Of a stretch of DNA of 64,000 nucleotides, positions 16,521-25,174 are shown in pieces (positions within the stretch are counted from its first letter, which is position 1; each line of letters starts with the position of its first letter). A model generated the notes under the pieces. It was not told the origin of the DNA. It saw only the letters and a program-made list of their open reading frames with translations, and ran no database searches. The DNA lies in NCBI GenBank assembly GCA_017551625.1, contig JAFZLF010000005.1, positions 1-64,000 on the forward strand, written 5' to 3'. This stretch comes from Clostridiales bacterium (lineage in GTDB: Bacteria > Bacillota > Clostridia > Saccharofermentanales > Saccharofermentanaceae). The translations under genes were made by a program, and so were the position numbers.

Positions 16521-19500
16521 ATGCATCTTAAAAAACTGGAAATCCAAGGTTTTAAGTCATTCCCCGAGTACACGCTCATCGAGTTTGACAAGGGAATGAC
16601 GGCGATCGTAGGTCCGAACGGAAGCGGTAAGAGCAACGTTACGGATGCGATCCGCTGGGTGCTGGGCGAACAGAGCGTCAAGACTCTCCGCGGCAGTAAG
16701 ATGGAGGACGTCATCTTTAACGGGACACAGTCCCGCCGCGCCATGAATTTCGCCGAGGTCTCCATGACTCTGGATAACTCGGACGGGATCCTCCCGATCG
16801 AGTACTATGAAGTGCAGATCACACGAAGACTTTACCGTTCCGGAGAAAGTGAATACCAGATCAACCACGTCAACTGCAGAATGAAGGATATCCTGCAACT
16901 CTTCATGGATACGGGACTCGGTAAAGACGGGTACTCCATCATCGGCCAGGGCCGCGTCGACGATATCCTCTCGACCAAGTCCGAAGACCGCCGTAAGGTA
17001 CTCGAAGAAGCGTCCGGTATCGTCAAGTTCAAGACGAGAAAAGAAGAATCCGAGAGAAAACTCAATGCCGCCGAGCAGAACCTCGTGCGCATCAATGATA
17101 TCCTGACCGAGCTTTCGTCGCAGATCGGGCCGCTTTCCGAACAGGCGGAAAAAGCGAAGAAGTACCATGTGCTCTACGATGAGTGGAAAAAGGGCGATAT
17201 CGCTCTGATCCTTAATATGATCGATAGGAACAAGGTCTTCCTCGACGCCAGTGCCGACGAGCGGCAGTCCCTCGCGGATGCGATCAAAGAGCAGGAGGAT
17301 CTCGTGCTGAAGATCCGTTCGGAGAACCGGGAACTGACTGAGAAATCGGCCGCACTCGAGGAAGATATCGAAAATACCCGTCAGGAAAGATCGGACCTCA
17401 CGGAGAAGATCCATGAGATCAACAGCCAGATGCTCCTTCTGAAGGAAAGATTTGAACAGCTGAAACTGCGCATCAAGGCGGCAGAGGGCTCGGACGAAGA
17501 GCATGCTTCGGAGATCGCGAGACTGGACGAAGAGATCAGATCGGCCAGGGAACAGATGGGTAAGTTCGAACTGGAGAAGAAGAATCTCACCGGCGAACAG
17601 GAAGTGACGGAGAAGGCCTATCAGGCCCTCATGGAGAAGCTCTCGTCCACGCAGGCCAAGCAGTCCGAGCTCAGAAAAAAGATCGATACACTCACCGAAG
17701 AGATCTATGAAGCCAGAGAAACCGTTTCCCAGCTGTCCGGGGACATGATGGTCAAGGAAGCCCGTATCAAGTCGCTCTCCGAGGATCGTATGCTCATGAT
17801 CTCCGAACGCGATGAGGCCGCCAAGAGAAGAACGGCCGCAGATGAGGAACTGAAGAAGACGCTCACTGAGACTGCGGAACTGGCCTCGGCCGTTTCGGAC
17901 AAGCAGAGCGAGATGGCGGAGATGAGAAAGAAAGAAAACGATGCCGCCGCCGAGCTCGAGAAGAAACAGCGCCTCCTGTCGAATACGGACTTCACCATCA
18001 AGACCCTCGAGGATCTCGAGAAGAGCCGTGAGGGCTACCAGGAATCGGTCAGAAGACTTCTGGCGAGCACGGATAAAGATCCGCGCCTGTCCGATAAAGT
18101 GATCGGTATCCTCGGTGAACTTATCAAGGTCGATAAGGAATACGAGACGGCAATCGAGATCGCGCTCGGAAATGCCGTCCATAACGTAGTCACCCAGAAC
18201 GACAGGGATGCGTCGCTTCTGATCGAACACTTAAAAGAGAATAAACTCGGCCGTGTCACTTTCCTGCCGATCGACTCGATCCGTCCGAGGATCCTCGAGG
18301 ACAACCTCCTTCGTGAGGCGAAGCGCTCGAGAGGATATATCGGTCTGGCGTCCGAGCTAGTAGACACGAGATCTGAACTTCGGGATATCGTTGAGAATCT
18401 CCTCGGTCGCATCGTCGTAGTCGATACTCTCGATAACGGCATCGCGATGGCGAAGGCTGCCCGATACGCTTATCGTGTCGTTTCCCTGGCCGGATACGTC
18501 GTCAACCCCGGCGGATCCCTCACGGGTGGCAGCATCAACCGCAAAGGCGCCGGTCTTCTCGGACGTACCCGCGAGCTCGAGGATATCCGCAAGAAACGTG
18601 GCATGCTCGTACGTGAGATCGCGAAGATGGAAGCCGAGAAACAGGACTTCGAACTCGAGATCAAGGACGTAGCCCGTGAACAGCTCGCCCTCGAGGAGAA
18701 ACTGCAAAGTATGTCCCTCAGCAAGATCCGCGTGGAAAGCGCTTTTGAAACGGCGGATGAGGACTATAAGAAAGCGCTCGAACGTATCTCTTCCGTGGAA
18801 AAAGAACTCGAGACCATCTCCGCGGCGAAACTCAGCTCGACCTCGGATCTCGAAGAGGCCAAGCAGGTCATCACAGAGCGGGAAGAGGAGATCGCCGAAC
18901 TGAAGGAAAAAGTCGAGTCCTCGTCCGATACCGTCGAGCAGGATCAGCTCGATCTCGAGAAGATGCGCGCGGACATCAGCGACCTGCGAGTCCGGATCGA
19001 AACGATCAACGGCTCGGTCTCCGCGCTCACGGAAAAGATCCGCATGTTCGAAAATGAGAAACAGAAGACGGCCGAAGATATCGAGAAACTCAAGCAGGAG
19101 TGCGAACAGGCGAAGAAGGACTGCGAAAGCATAAAGAAAGACTTCGAGGAGCAGGGCGCCATGAAGGATGCCATGAAGATCGAAGACGAGAAATACGAGC
19201 AGAAGATCCGGGCCGCTCTTCAGGAAAAAGAAGAAATCGAGGGAAGACTTAACGACTTCATCGATAATGTCACGGCCGCGACGCAGAAACTCAGTAAACT
19301 CCAGCAGGAGCAGACCAAGCTCGAGAGTAAACTCGAAAGATACGAAGTAGAGGTCGACGATGCCAAGAACCGCCTGTGGGAGAACCACGAGCTTACGTAT
19401 GACAACGCTTCGGAGTACAGGATCGAGATCGAGAGCCTCACGGCCCTGCAGAAGCGCGTCAACGAACTGCGCACACAGCTCAAGGAGATCGGACCGGTCA

Positions 19501-20087
19501 ATATTGACGCGATCGATGAGTATAAGAAACAGAGCGAGCGCTATGAATTTATGTGCTCTCAGCGCGACGACATCGAGAAGGCCAAGGCCGATCTTCTGAA
19601 GGTCATCGAGGACCTCATCGCCGAGATGAAGACACAGTTTATGGCGCATTTCACGCAGATCAACGAAAACTTCAAGACCGTATTTGCCGACCTCTTCAAT
19701 GGCGGTACGGCAGAGATCCTCCTCGAGAACGAGGAAGATGTCCTCAACTGCGGCATCGAGATCAAGGCCCAGCCACCGGGAAAGAAGTTGCAGAGCCTGT
19801 CGCTTCTTTCGGGTGGTGAGCGGTGCCTGACGGCGATCGCGCTTCTGTTCGCGATCTTGCAGCTCCGTCCGTCGCCGTTCTGCGTGCTTGACGAGGTCGA
19901 GGCGGCGCTTGATGATGCAAACGTCAACCGTTTCACGGACTTCGTACGCCGTTACTGCGCGAAGTCCCAGTTCATCCTCGTTACCCACAGAAAGGGCACG
20001 ATGGAGGCCTGTGACCGGATGTACGGTGTCACGATGCAGGAGAGAGGTATCTCGAAGATCCTGTCGATGCGCCTGAGCGAGACATGA
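16521..20087 (+). CDS. smc: Chromosome segregation ATPase SMC
   Basis: A 1188-residue SMC protein, the core of bacterial condensin. Walker A GPNGSGKS is at 31-38 and the Q-loop follows in the first head part. Two long coiled coils flank a hinge at about 520-640. The C-terminal head has the ABC signature LSGGERCLTAIAL at about 1095 and Walker B CVLDEVEAALDD at about 1120. It compacts and separates chromosomes with ScpA and ScpB. The length is standard for Firmicutes. ftsY follows after 34 bases. Confidence 0.97.
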   Translation: MHLKKLEIQGFKSFPEYTLIEFDKGMTAIVGPNGSGKSNVTDAIRWVLGEQSVKTLRGSKMEDVIFNGTQSRRAMNFAEVSMTLDNSDGILPIEYYEVQITRRLYRSGESEYQINHVNCRMKDILQLFMDTGLGKDGYSIIGQGRVDDILSTKSEDRRKVLEEASGIVKFKTRKEESERKLNAAEQNLVRINDILTELSSQIGPLSEQAEKAKKYHVLYDEWKKGDIALILNMIDRNKVFLDASADERQSLADAIKEQEDLVLKIRSENRELTEKSAALEEDIENTRQERSDLTEKIHEINSQMLLLKERFEQLKLRIKAAEGSDEEHASEIARLDEEIRSAREQMGKFELEKKNLTGEQEVTEKAYQALMEKLSSTQAKQSELRKKIDTLTEEIYEARETVSQLSGDMMVKEARIKSLSEDRMLMISERDEAAKRRTAADEELKKTLTETAELASAVSDKQSEMAEMRKKENDAAAELEKKQRLLSNTDFTIKTLEDLEKSREGYQESVRRLLASTDKDPRLSDKVIGILGELIKVDKEYETAIEIALGNAVHNVVTQNDRDASLLIEHLKENKLGRVTFLPIDSIRPRILEDNLLREAKRSRGYIGLASELVDTRSELRDIVENLLGRIVVVDTLDNGIAMAKAARYAYRVVSLAGYVVNPGGSLTGGSINRKGAGLLGRTRELEDIRKKRGMLVREIAKMEAEKQDFELEIKDVAREQLALEEKLQSMSLSKIRVESAFETADEDYKKALERISSVEKELETISAAKLSSTSDLEEAKQVITEREEEIAELKEKVESSSDTVEQDQLDLEKMRADISDLRVRIETINGSVSALTEKIRMFENEKQKTAEDIEKLKQECEQAKKDCESIKKDFEEQGAMKDAMKIEDEKYEQKIRAALQEKEEIEGRLNDFIDNVTAATQKLSKLQQEQTKLESKLERYEVEVDDAKNRLWENHELTYDNASEYRIEIESLTALQKRVNELRTQLKEIGPVNIDAIDEYKKQSERYEFMCSQRDDIEKAKADLLKVIEDLIAEMKTQFMAHFTQINENFKTVFADLFNGGTAEILLENEEDVLNCGIEIKAQPPGKKLQSLSLLSGGERCLTAIALLFAILQLRPSPFCVLDEVEAALDDANVNRFTDFVRRYCAKSQFILVTHRKGTMEACDRMYGVTMQERGISKILSMRLSET

Positions 20088-20121
20088 TACAATAGAGGAA
20101 AGAAACAAGGAGTCATGGACT

Positions 20122-21030
20122 ATGGGATTGATAGATGCATTTAAGAGAGGCCTGGCCAAGACCAGAAACTTCGTATCGGAGGGAATCACGAAGATCTCCG
20201 CTTCGATGGGACATTTCGATGAGGATATGCTCGATGATCTCGAGGCGCTCCTCGTACAGGCCGACTGTGGCGTAGGCGCGAGCCTGGCGATCATGGACGA
20301 AGTAAGAGATTCCATCAAGAAGACCGGCGATGACAGCAAGGAAGCAGTCATGCATGTTGTCAGCAGTAAGATGCTCGAGATCCTTGGTGAGAAGAAGACG
20401 CTCGAGATCGAGGACAATAATCTCAACATTATCCTGATGGTGGGCGTCAACGGCACAGGCAAAACCACTACGGCAGGCAAGCTCTGTCTGCGTTATAAGA
20501 AGATGGGCAAGAAGGTCATGCTCGCGGCGGCGGATACTTTCCGCGCGGCGGCGATCGAGCAGCTGGCGGCCTGGGGCGATATGACGGATACACACGTGAT
20601 CTCCCATGAAGAGGGCTCCGATCCGGCGGCGGTCTGCTACGATGCCGTGCACTCTGCGATCGCGAAGCGTGCGGATGTCCTGATCATCGACACGGCCGGA
20701 AGACTCCATAACAAGCAGAACCTCATGGATGAGCTCAGTAAGATCTGCCGCGTCATCGAGAGAGAAGCGCCGTCGGCAAATACGCAGGCACTTCTTATCA
20801 TCGATGCGACGACCGGTCAGAATGCCGTCATCCAGGCTGAGGTCTTCAGCAAGGCTGTTAAGATCTCCGGTATCGGTATTACCAAGCTCGACGGAAGTGC
20901 CAAGGGCGGTGTGGCTATTGCCGTTGCTTACTCGACAAAAGCACCGATCTTCCTCGCGGGACTCGGCGAAAGCGTAGAAGACCTCGTGGACTTTGATCCG
21001 GAAGTATTCGTAAAGTCGCTGCTTCCGTAA
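20122..21030 (+). CDS. ftsY: Signal recognition particle receptor FtsY
   Basis: A 302-residue SRP receptor GTPase. It lacks the long acidic A domain of E. coli FtsY, as usual in Gram-positives. The N domain is at about 1-90, and the G domain has [15 protein letters not shown] at 108-122, [30 protein letters not shown] and the closing [14 protein letters not shown]. It docks ribosome-SRP complexes to the membrane; its partner Ffh is encoded 2.2 kb downstream. A TACAAT box just before the gene may be an extra promoter. Confidence 0.97.
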   Translation: MGLIDAFKRGLAKTRNFVSEGITKISASMGHFDEDMLDDLEALLVQADCGVGASLAIMDEVRDSIKKTGDDSKEAVMHVVSSKMLEILGEKKTLEIEDNNLNIILMVGVNGTGKTTTAGKLCLRYKKMGKKVMLAAADTFRAAAIEQLAAWGDMTDTHVISHEEGSDPAAVCYDAVHSAIAKRADVLIIDTAGRLHNKQNLMDELSKICRVIEREAPSANTQALLIIDATTGQNAVIQAEVFSKAVKISGIGITKLDGSAKGGVAIAVAYSTKAPIFLAGLGESVEDLVDFDPEVFVKSLLP

Positions 21031-21132
21031 GCGAAAGGCATTCTTTAAAAGGGATATATCGTTTGCGACTCAGACAGTTTGCTCGCGCAAAACTCGTCGC
21101 TCACGATATATCCCTTTTCTTTTGCCTTTCGC
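21031..21132. repeat. Long hairpin element after ftsY (divergent member of the terminator-hairpin family)
   Basis: Outer arms GCGAAAGGCA and TGCCTTTCGC, then AAAAGGGATATATCG with CGATATATCCCTTTT, enclose a third stem-loop built on GCGAC/GTCGC and TTTGC/GCAAA. It starts at the base after the ftsY stop and has T-rich 3' sequence, so it can terminate transcription. The core sequence differs from the other family members but the architecture is the same. A decayed piece with GGAGGCACGTCGAAAAC follows at 21141-21177. Confidence 0.7.
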
Positions 21133-21257
21133 TAATTGTAAGTGTGCTTTCCTGATGGAGGCACGTCGAAAACTTTTTTCATCTCCGCGAAACTATATCC
21201 GCTTTCGGAATGCAGACGAATCACCTGATGTTCTCGTCGCTTGCGATATATCGGTTG

Positions 21258-21285
21258 TTGCGATTCTGAGAAAAGCAAGTATAAT
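21258..21285 (+). promoter_or_regulatory. Promoter of a candidate small RNA
   Basis: TTGCGA (21258-21263), a 16-base spacer and a perfect TATAAT (21280-21285). No protein gene follows; the transcript would meet a strong terminator after about 85 bases. Confidence 0.5.
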
Positions 21286-21291
21286 AGAAAT

Positions 21292-21376
21292 AGGAAGCAG
21301 TCAGTTCTGTTTCCCCTAGATTATACTTTTAAAAGTAAACCGCAAGGGTCAGAATCTGCGGTTTACTTCTTTTTTA
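21292..21376 (+). ncRNA. Candidate small RNA of about 85 nt
   Basis: Between a good promoter and a strong terminator lies a short sequence that folds into two hairpins. The first is GGAA-GCAG with CTG-TTTCC (about 21294-21315). The second is the terminator AAGTAAACCGCA/TGCGGTTTACTT (21333-21344 and 21357-21368), with CTTTTTT after it. No open reading frame with a ribosome site is inside. I do not recognise a known RNA family. It could also be the remnant of a lost gene. Confidence 0.4.
21333..21376 (+). terminator. Strong intrinsic terminator
   Basis: A perfect 12-bp stem AAGTAAACCGCA/TGCGGTTTACTT with a 12-base loop, followed by a T tract. Confidence 0.85.
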
Positions 21377-21403
21377 CTTGCTTTGATTGCATTTGAGTGA
21401 TGA

Positions 21404-21523
21404 TTCTATGATTTGGTCTATGTTTCAAAGAAAATGTAGACCAAAACATAGAACTGGAAAATGTTCTATGATTCAGTCTATGTTTCGAAGAGAACATAGA
21501 CCAAATCATAGATCTGCAAAGGG
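21404..21523. repeat. Two 60-bp tandem units, each a long palindrome
   Basis: Two copies (21404-21463 and 21464-21523) differ at a number of positions but keep period 60. Each folds into a long hairpin: CTATGATTTGGTCTATGTTT and its near complement in unit one, CTATGATT..GTCTATGTT with AACATAGAC..AATCATAG in unit two. They lie between the small RNA candidate and the lipoprotein promoter. No T tract follows, so these are not simple terminators. Confidence 0.8.
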
Positions 21524-21534
21524 TCACACGGCGC

Positions 21535-21584
21535 TGTTATACTACGCCTAACAGATTAAGACAGCCTTTTCAAGCCTGTCTTAA
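21535..21584 (+). promoter_or_regulatory. Extended -10 promoter and leader hairpin of the lipoprotein gene
   Basis: TGTTATACT (21535-21543) is an extended -10. Just downstream TTAAGACAG (21556-21564) pairs with CTGTCTTAA (21576-21584), followed by CTTCTTTCT. The hairpin would be at the 5' end of the mRNA and might stabilise it or attenuate it. Confidence 0.45.
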
Positions 21585-21623
21585 CTTCTTTCTGGTCGAT
21601 GCTTTGTCAAAGGGGATGAGGGT

Positions 21624-22670
21624 ATGAGGCGTACTGGTAAGAGTAATCTCGTTGCTTGTTTTCTGATCGTTTGTATGATTCTTTCGGCTTGCTCCGGAAA
21701 AGAGAAGTCGACGAATCCGTCAGTTTCTTTATCTGTGAGCCCCGAGTCGGCTTCAGTAAGTAATGGAGAAAATGAAACTATTCCCGGTGACTCTGCGTCA
21801 GAATCATCTGTGATAGCGACTTCGTCTGCGTCCTCATCTGCTACTACGACTGTTACAGCCTCAGAGTCAGAGACATCTGTGAGCGATGCAACAAATACGT
21901 CTGAAACGTCTCAATCTGAGAAGACCACTTCATCGAACTCGACGACAACCACCACAACAGGATCGACATCACAAGCGAAGACAACGCAGCAGGATTCCCA
22001 AGAAGAAACACCGGGAAATAGTACCACGACGACAAAACCCGCCAGTGAAACTCCAGTCTCGTCAGAAACACCACAAACTAACGAAACAAGTCAACAGGAC
22101 ACCACACCAAGCTCATCATCAGAAGACACAACCACACCCGAGCCGACAGAGACTACTCCGGCTCCGACTACTCCGGAACCTACAACTGAATACTGCATTG
22201 ACTTTACTGGTAAGACAAACTACAACCACTGCTACATCAATAGTACCGAAGGTGTTGTTGGTATGGTAAAGGCTGGAACTAAGGTAACTGTAAAGATTCA
22301 GATTAAGGACGAGTATAAGGACAAGTACAACTGTTATCTCGCAGTAAACGGAGAAACTTCCTATACTTTCACAGTTAACAGCGACATGACTTTTAAGATC
22401 GTAACTGAAGAAATTCAGGCACCGACTCAGCCGGCAGAACCTGATTACAGAACAGGTACAGTTAAGGTTACTTATGATACAAATGCTGAACCTGGAGTTT
22501 GGAAAGTTAAGGAATTTTACAACATTCCGGTATGCTGTTCCAGCGGTCCGAATTCTGATCCGAGAGCCTATCAGGTTATCGAAAGTGCAAAGTTTGAGAA
22601 CGAAGTTCTTGCTTTCCTTAGAGGAGAAGGATACATTGGTTATAACGCAGCATGTATTGCTCTTGATTAA
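21624..22670 (+). CDS. Ser/Thr-rich secreted lipoprotein, unknown
   Basis: A 348-residue predicted lipoprotein. The signal peptide ends with lipobox LSAC and lipid-bearing Cys23. Residues about 30-190 are a low-complexity Ser/Thr/Glu/Pro linker, typical of a wall-spanning spacer. The last 155 residues form one or two small globular domains with Cys pairs (YCIDF..NHCYIN and PVCCSSG). No family is recognised. Codon use is more AT-rich than in flanking housekeeping genes, and the gene sits among repeats, which suggests later acquisition. Confidence 0.8.
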   Translation: MRRTGKSNLVACFLIVCMILSACSGKEKSTNPSVSLSVSPESASVSNGENETIPGDSASESSVIATSSASSSATTTVTASESETSVSDATNTSETSQSEKTTSSNSTTTTTTGSTSQAKTTQQDSQEETPGNSTTTTKPASETPVSSETPQTNETSQQDTTPSSSSEDTTTPEPTETTPAPTTPEPTTEYCIDFTGKTNYNHCYINSTEGVVGMVKAGTKVTVKIQIKDEYKDKYNCYLAVNGETSYTFTVNSDMTFKIVTEEIQAPTQPAEPDYRTGTVKVTYDTNAEPGVWKVKEFYNIPVCCSSGPNSDPRAYQVIESAKFENEVLAFLRGEGYIGYNAACIALD

Positions 22671-22765
22671 CTGAGTTTAAGTTGTCAAAGTGCATATTCG
22701 GTTGTTGATTTTTTGCTTTCTATCGCAAAGTAGAATAAATGATTTATCTCAGGCTATGTGACAGG

Positions 22766-22840
22766 TTGGGAAAGAAAGAGTTTCGAAGTGCCTCCGCAGG
22801 GCGAAGCACGAGGACAGCACGAGAAAACTTTCTTTCCCAA
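22766..22840. repeat. Conserved-core terminator hairpin element (copy B, reverse orientation)
   Basis: Outer arms TTGGGAAAGAAAG and CTTTCTTTCCCAA pair perfectly (13 bp). The core reads, on the minus strand, CTCGTGCTGTCCTCG then CTGCGGAGGCAC, the family consensus. It lies between the lipoprotein gene and ylxM. Confidence 0.85.
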
Positions 22841-22895
22841 TTGGCTACGATATCAAGAGATATTCTTTTCTTCCCCAACTGACAAGGAAAACTAC

Positions 22896-22924
22896 TTGAC
22901 ACCTCCCGATATCTTTGTTATTCT
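22896..22924 (+). promoter_or_regulatory. Promoter of the ylxM-ffh operon
   Basis: Consensus TTGACA (22896-22901), a 17-base spacer and TATTCT (22919-22924), followed by GGGAGGGG and the ylxM start. Confidence 0.8.
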
Positions 22925-22952
22925 ACCTTAGCGTGTGAGGGAGGGGACTTCT

Positions 22953-23273
22953 ATGGACAGCGTTAAGGTTTGTTTGTTGCTTGATTTCTATGGGCAGCTT
23001 CTGACAGAGCGTACCAGAGATATCCTCGAGCTTCGTTTCCAGGAGGATATGTCCTTAGCGGAGATCGCGGAGGACCTTTCGATCAGCAGGCAGGCGGCGC
23101 ACGATGCGATCCATCGCGGTGTCTCGTCGCTTACCGAATACGAAGAGAAGCTCAAGCTCGTGGAGCGTTTCACACAGCAGAAGAAAACGATCAACAGTGC
23201 TTTTACGGCATTGGAGGAACATAATGAGGAACGGGCAAAAGAACTGCTCGCGACTCTGGTAGAGGAATTGTAA
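22953..23273 (+). CDS. ylxM: YlxM-type helix-turn-helix protein
   Basis: A 106-residue member of the UPF0122/YlxM family, a sigma-factor-region-4-like helix-turn-helix protein (SLAEIAEDLSISRQAAHDAIHRG). In Firmicutes and Mollicutes it is encoded just before ffh and is thought to modulate the SRP pathway. The ATG with GGGAGGGG upstream is preferred over an in-frame GTG 18 bases earlier that overlaps this site. The stop overlaps the ffh start, so translation is coupled. Confidence 0.92.
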   Translation: MDSVKVCLLLDFYGQLLTERTRDILELRFQEDMSLAEIAEDLSISRQAAHDAIHRGVSSLTEYEEKLKLVERFTQQKKTINSAFTALEEHNEERAKELLATLVEEL

Positions 23274-24670
23274 TGTTTGAGAGTTTGTCGCAAAAACTTC
23301 AGAATATCACCGCGAAGATGCGCGGAAGCGCTCGTGTAACGGAAGCGGACATCAAGGCCATGATGAAGGAGATCCGTATGGCGCTCCTCGAGGCGGATGT
23401 CAACTATTCCGTTGTAAAGGAATTTGTCGCGGATATGTCCGAGAAGTGTAAGGGCGCGGATGTCATGAAGAGCCTGACACCGGGGCAGCAGATCGTCAAG
23501 ATCGTGCACGAGTCTCTGGTCGAACTTCTCGGCCAGACCAGTAGTAAGCTGGCAGTCTCGCCTTCGGGCTTTACGGTGATCATGCTGTATGGTCTTCAGG
23601 GCGCAGGTAAAACGACGACCGCGGCAAAGCTCGCGAATATCCTGAAGAAGAACGGCAAGCGTCCGCTTCTCCTGTCACTCGACGTACACCGTCCGGCGGC
23701 GGCGAAGCAGCTCGAAGTGCTGGCGCAGAAGATCGATGTGCCGTGCTTCATCATGCCGGAAGAGAAGGATCCGATCGTGATCGCAAAGGCCGGTATCGAT
23801 CGTGCGAAGTATCTCCTCTGCGATACGCTTCTCGTCGATACCGCAGGCCGTATGACCGTAGATGACGAGATGATGGACGAGCTCATCAAGATCGGTGAAT
23901 TCGTCAAGCCTCATGAGAAGCTCCTCGTTGTCGATGCCATGATCGGTCAGGAAGCCGTGGCGGTCGCCCAGAGCTTCGAAGAGCGGATCGGTCTGGATGG
24001 TTTCATAATGACCAAGCTCGATGGTGATGCCAGAGGCGGTGCGGCGCTGTCGATCCGTAAGATGACAGGTAAGCCGATCAAGTACATCTGCGTAGGTGAA
24101 AAGATCGAGAATATCGAAGAGTTCTATCCGAACCGTATGGCGGACCGTATCCTCGGCATGGGAGACGTGCTCTCTCTTATTGAAAAAGCACAGCAGACCA
24201 TCGATGAGGAAGAAGCGGCGAAGTCCGTGGAGAGGATGCTCAGTAATACCTTTAACATGGATGACCTGCTGTCTCAGTTCGAGCAGATCAAGAAGATGGG
24301 CTCCATGAAGGACGTGCTTGGCATGATCCCGGGTGCGGCCGGTAAGATCAAGGAAGAAGATATCGACGATAAGCTGATCGATACGAATATGGCGATCATC
24401 CGCTCCATGACGAAGAAGGAGCGCCGTGTGCCGAATATCCTGAATGCGAGCCGCAGAAAGAGGATCGCGGCCGGTTCGGGTACGACGGTACAGCAGGTCA
24501 ACCAGCTGATCCGCCAGTATGAGCAGACTTCGGAGATGATGAAGAAGTTCTCTAAGATGACGAAGGGCAAGAAGGGCTTCGGTAAGGGAATGCCCGGCCT
24601 GGGAGGATTCGGAAAAGGAATGCCCGGCGGCCTGGGCGGCTTCGGCGGGAAAGGAAAGTTTCCTTTCTAA
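23273..24670 (+). CDS. ffh: Signal recognition particle protein Ffh
   Basis: A 465-residue SRP54 homologue. The N domain is at about 1-90. The GTPase has GLQGAGKTTTAAKLA near 105-120, DVHRPAAAKQLEVLA, DTAGR and TKLDGDARGG. The C-terminal M domain (about 300-465) binds SRP RNA (NASRRKRIAAGSGTT) and signal peptides and ends in a Gly/Met-rich tail (GMPGLGGFGKGMPGG). It delivers nascent membrane proteins to FtsY. Confidence 0.97.
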   Translation: MFESLSQKLQNITAKMRGSARVTEADIKAMMKEIRMALLEADVNYSVVKEFVADMSEKCKGADVMKSLTPGQQIVKIVHESLVELLGQTSSKLAVSPSGFTVIMLYGLQGAGKTTTAAKLANILKKNGKRPLLLSLDVHRPAAAKQLEVLAQKIDVPCFIMPEEKDPIVIAKAGIDRAKYLLCDTLLVDTAGRMTVDDEMMDELIKIGEFVKPHEKLLVVDAMIGQEAVAVAQSFEERIGLDGFIMTKLDGDARGGAALSIRKMTGKPIKYICVGEKIENIEEFYPNRMADRILGMGDVLSLIEKAQQTIDEEEAAKSVERMLSNTFNMDDLLSQFEQIKKMGSMKDVLGMIPGAAGKIKEEDIDDKLIDTNMAIIRSMTKKERRVPNILNASRRKRIAAGSGTTVQQVNQLIRQYEQTSEMMKKFSKMTKGKKGFGKGMPGLGGFGKGMPGGLGGFGGKGKFPF

Positions 24671-24678
24671 ATAACGGA

Positions 24679-24781
24679 TGCGGTGAAAGACCGCAGAATA
24701 TACAAGATGTTCACGCGAAACTTCTGAGCCCATGTGCTTTTCCCGAAAAAGCAGAGGGATAGCGGGGGCCCAACGCGAGAA
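24679..24781 (+). promoter_or_regulatory. Structured RNA leader between ffh and rpsP
   Basis: A first hairpin TGCGGT-GAAAG-ACCGCA (24679-24695) is followed by a longer fold (24710-24781). In that fold TTC-A-CGCG pairs with CGCG-A-GAA, GCCC with GGGC, and GCTTTT with AAAAAGC around CCCG. The region has no coding potential and lies just before rpsP, where autoregulatory leaders of ribosomal proteins occur. I cannot match it to a named riboswitch or leader class. Confidence 0.5.
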
Positions 24782-24825
24782 TATAAAAGAAAAAACATAA
24801 AAGATATTGCTAGGAGGAAAGAAAA

Positions 24826-25074
24826 ATGGCAGTAAAGATTCGTTTGAGAAGAATGGGTGCGAAGAAGGCTCCGTATTATCGTGTAGTTGTGGCTGATGGC
24901 CGCTATCCGCGTGACGGACGTTTCATCGAGGAGATCGGAACCTATAATCCGCTTACAGATCCGGCTGAGATCAAGATCGACAACGAGGCTGCGAAGAAGT
25001 GGATCGCTAACGGCGCACAGCCGACCGATACCGTTCGTGCTCTTCTGAAGAAGTCCGGCGCGATCGAGAAGTAA
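24826..25074 (+). CDS. rpsP: 30S ribosomal protein S16
   Basis: An 82-residue S16 with the family start [22 protein letters not shown] and the IEEIGTYNP segment. It helps assemble the 30S 5' domain. A strong AGGAGG site precedes it. It leads the rpsP-khpA-rimM-trmD genes. Confidence 0.98.
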   Translation: MAVKIRLRRMGAKKAPYYRVVVADGRYPRDGRFIEEIGTYNPLTDPAEIKIDNEAAKKWIANGAQPTDTVRALLKKSGAIEK

Positions 25075-25123
25075 TTCTCTCTAAGAAGTCTGGTGAAGAC
25101 GAAGTTAATCTTCGAATACTAAT

Positions 25124-25174
25124 AGGAGGCAAGCAGCACACCTACTTCTATCTACATGCTGCGTAATTGTAGAA
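25124..25174 (+). promoter_or_regulatory. Distant ribosome binding site with intervening hairpin before khpA
   Basis: AGGAGG (25124-25129) is 45 bases before the khpA ATG, and nothing similar lies nearer. GCAGCA (25133-25138) can pair with TGCTGC (25157-25162) and would fold out most of this distance, leaving about 15 bases between the site and the start. Confidence 0.4.

Noticed and set aside
18357-20480. A 707-codon open frame antisense to smc and ftsY
   Set aside because: It spans two well-supported genes and has low-complexity Leu/Arg/Asp composition. It is an artefact of codon use.
21122-21319. A 65-codon plus-strand frame after ftsY
   Set aside because: It lies in hairpin repeat remnants and has no ribosome site.
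24679-24781. SRP RNA gene next to ffh
   Set aside because: The conserved SRP helix 8 motif (GGAA tetraloop with its asymmetric loop) is absent.
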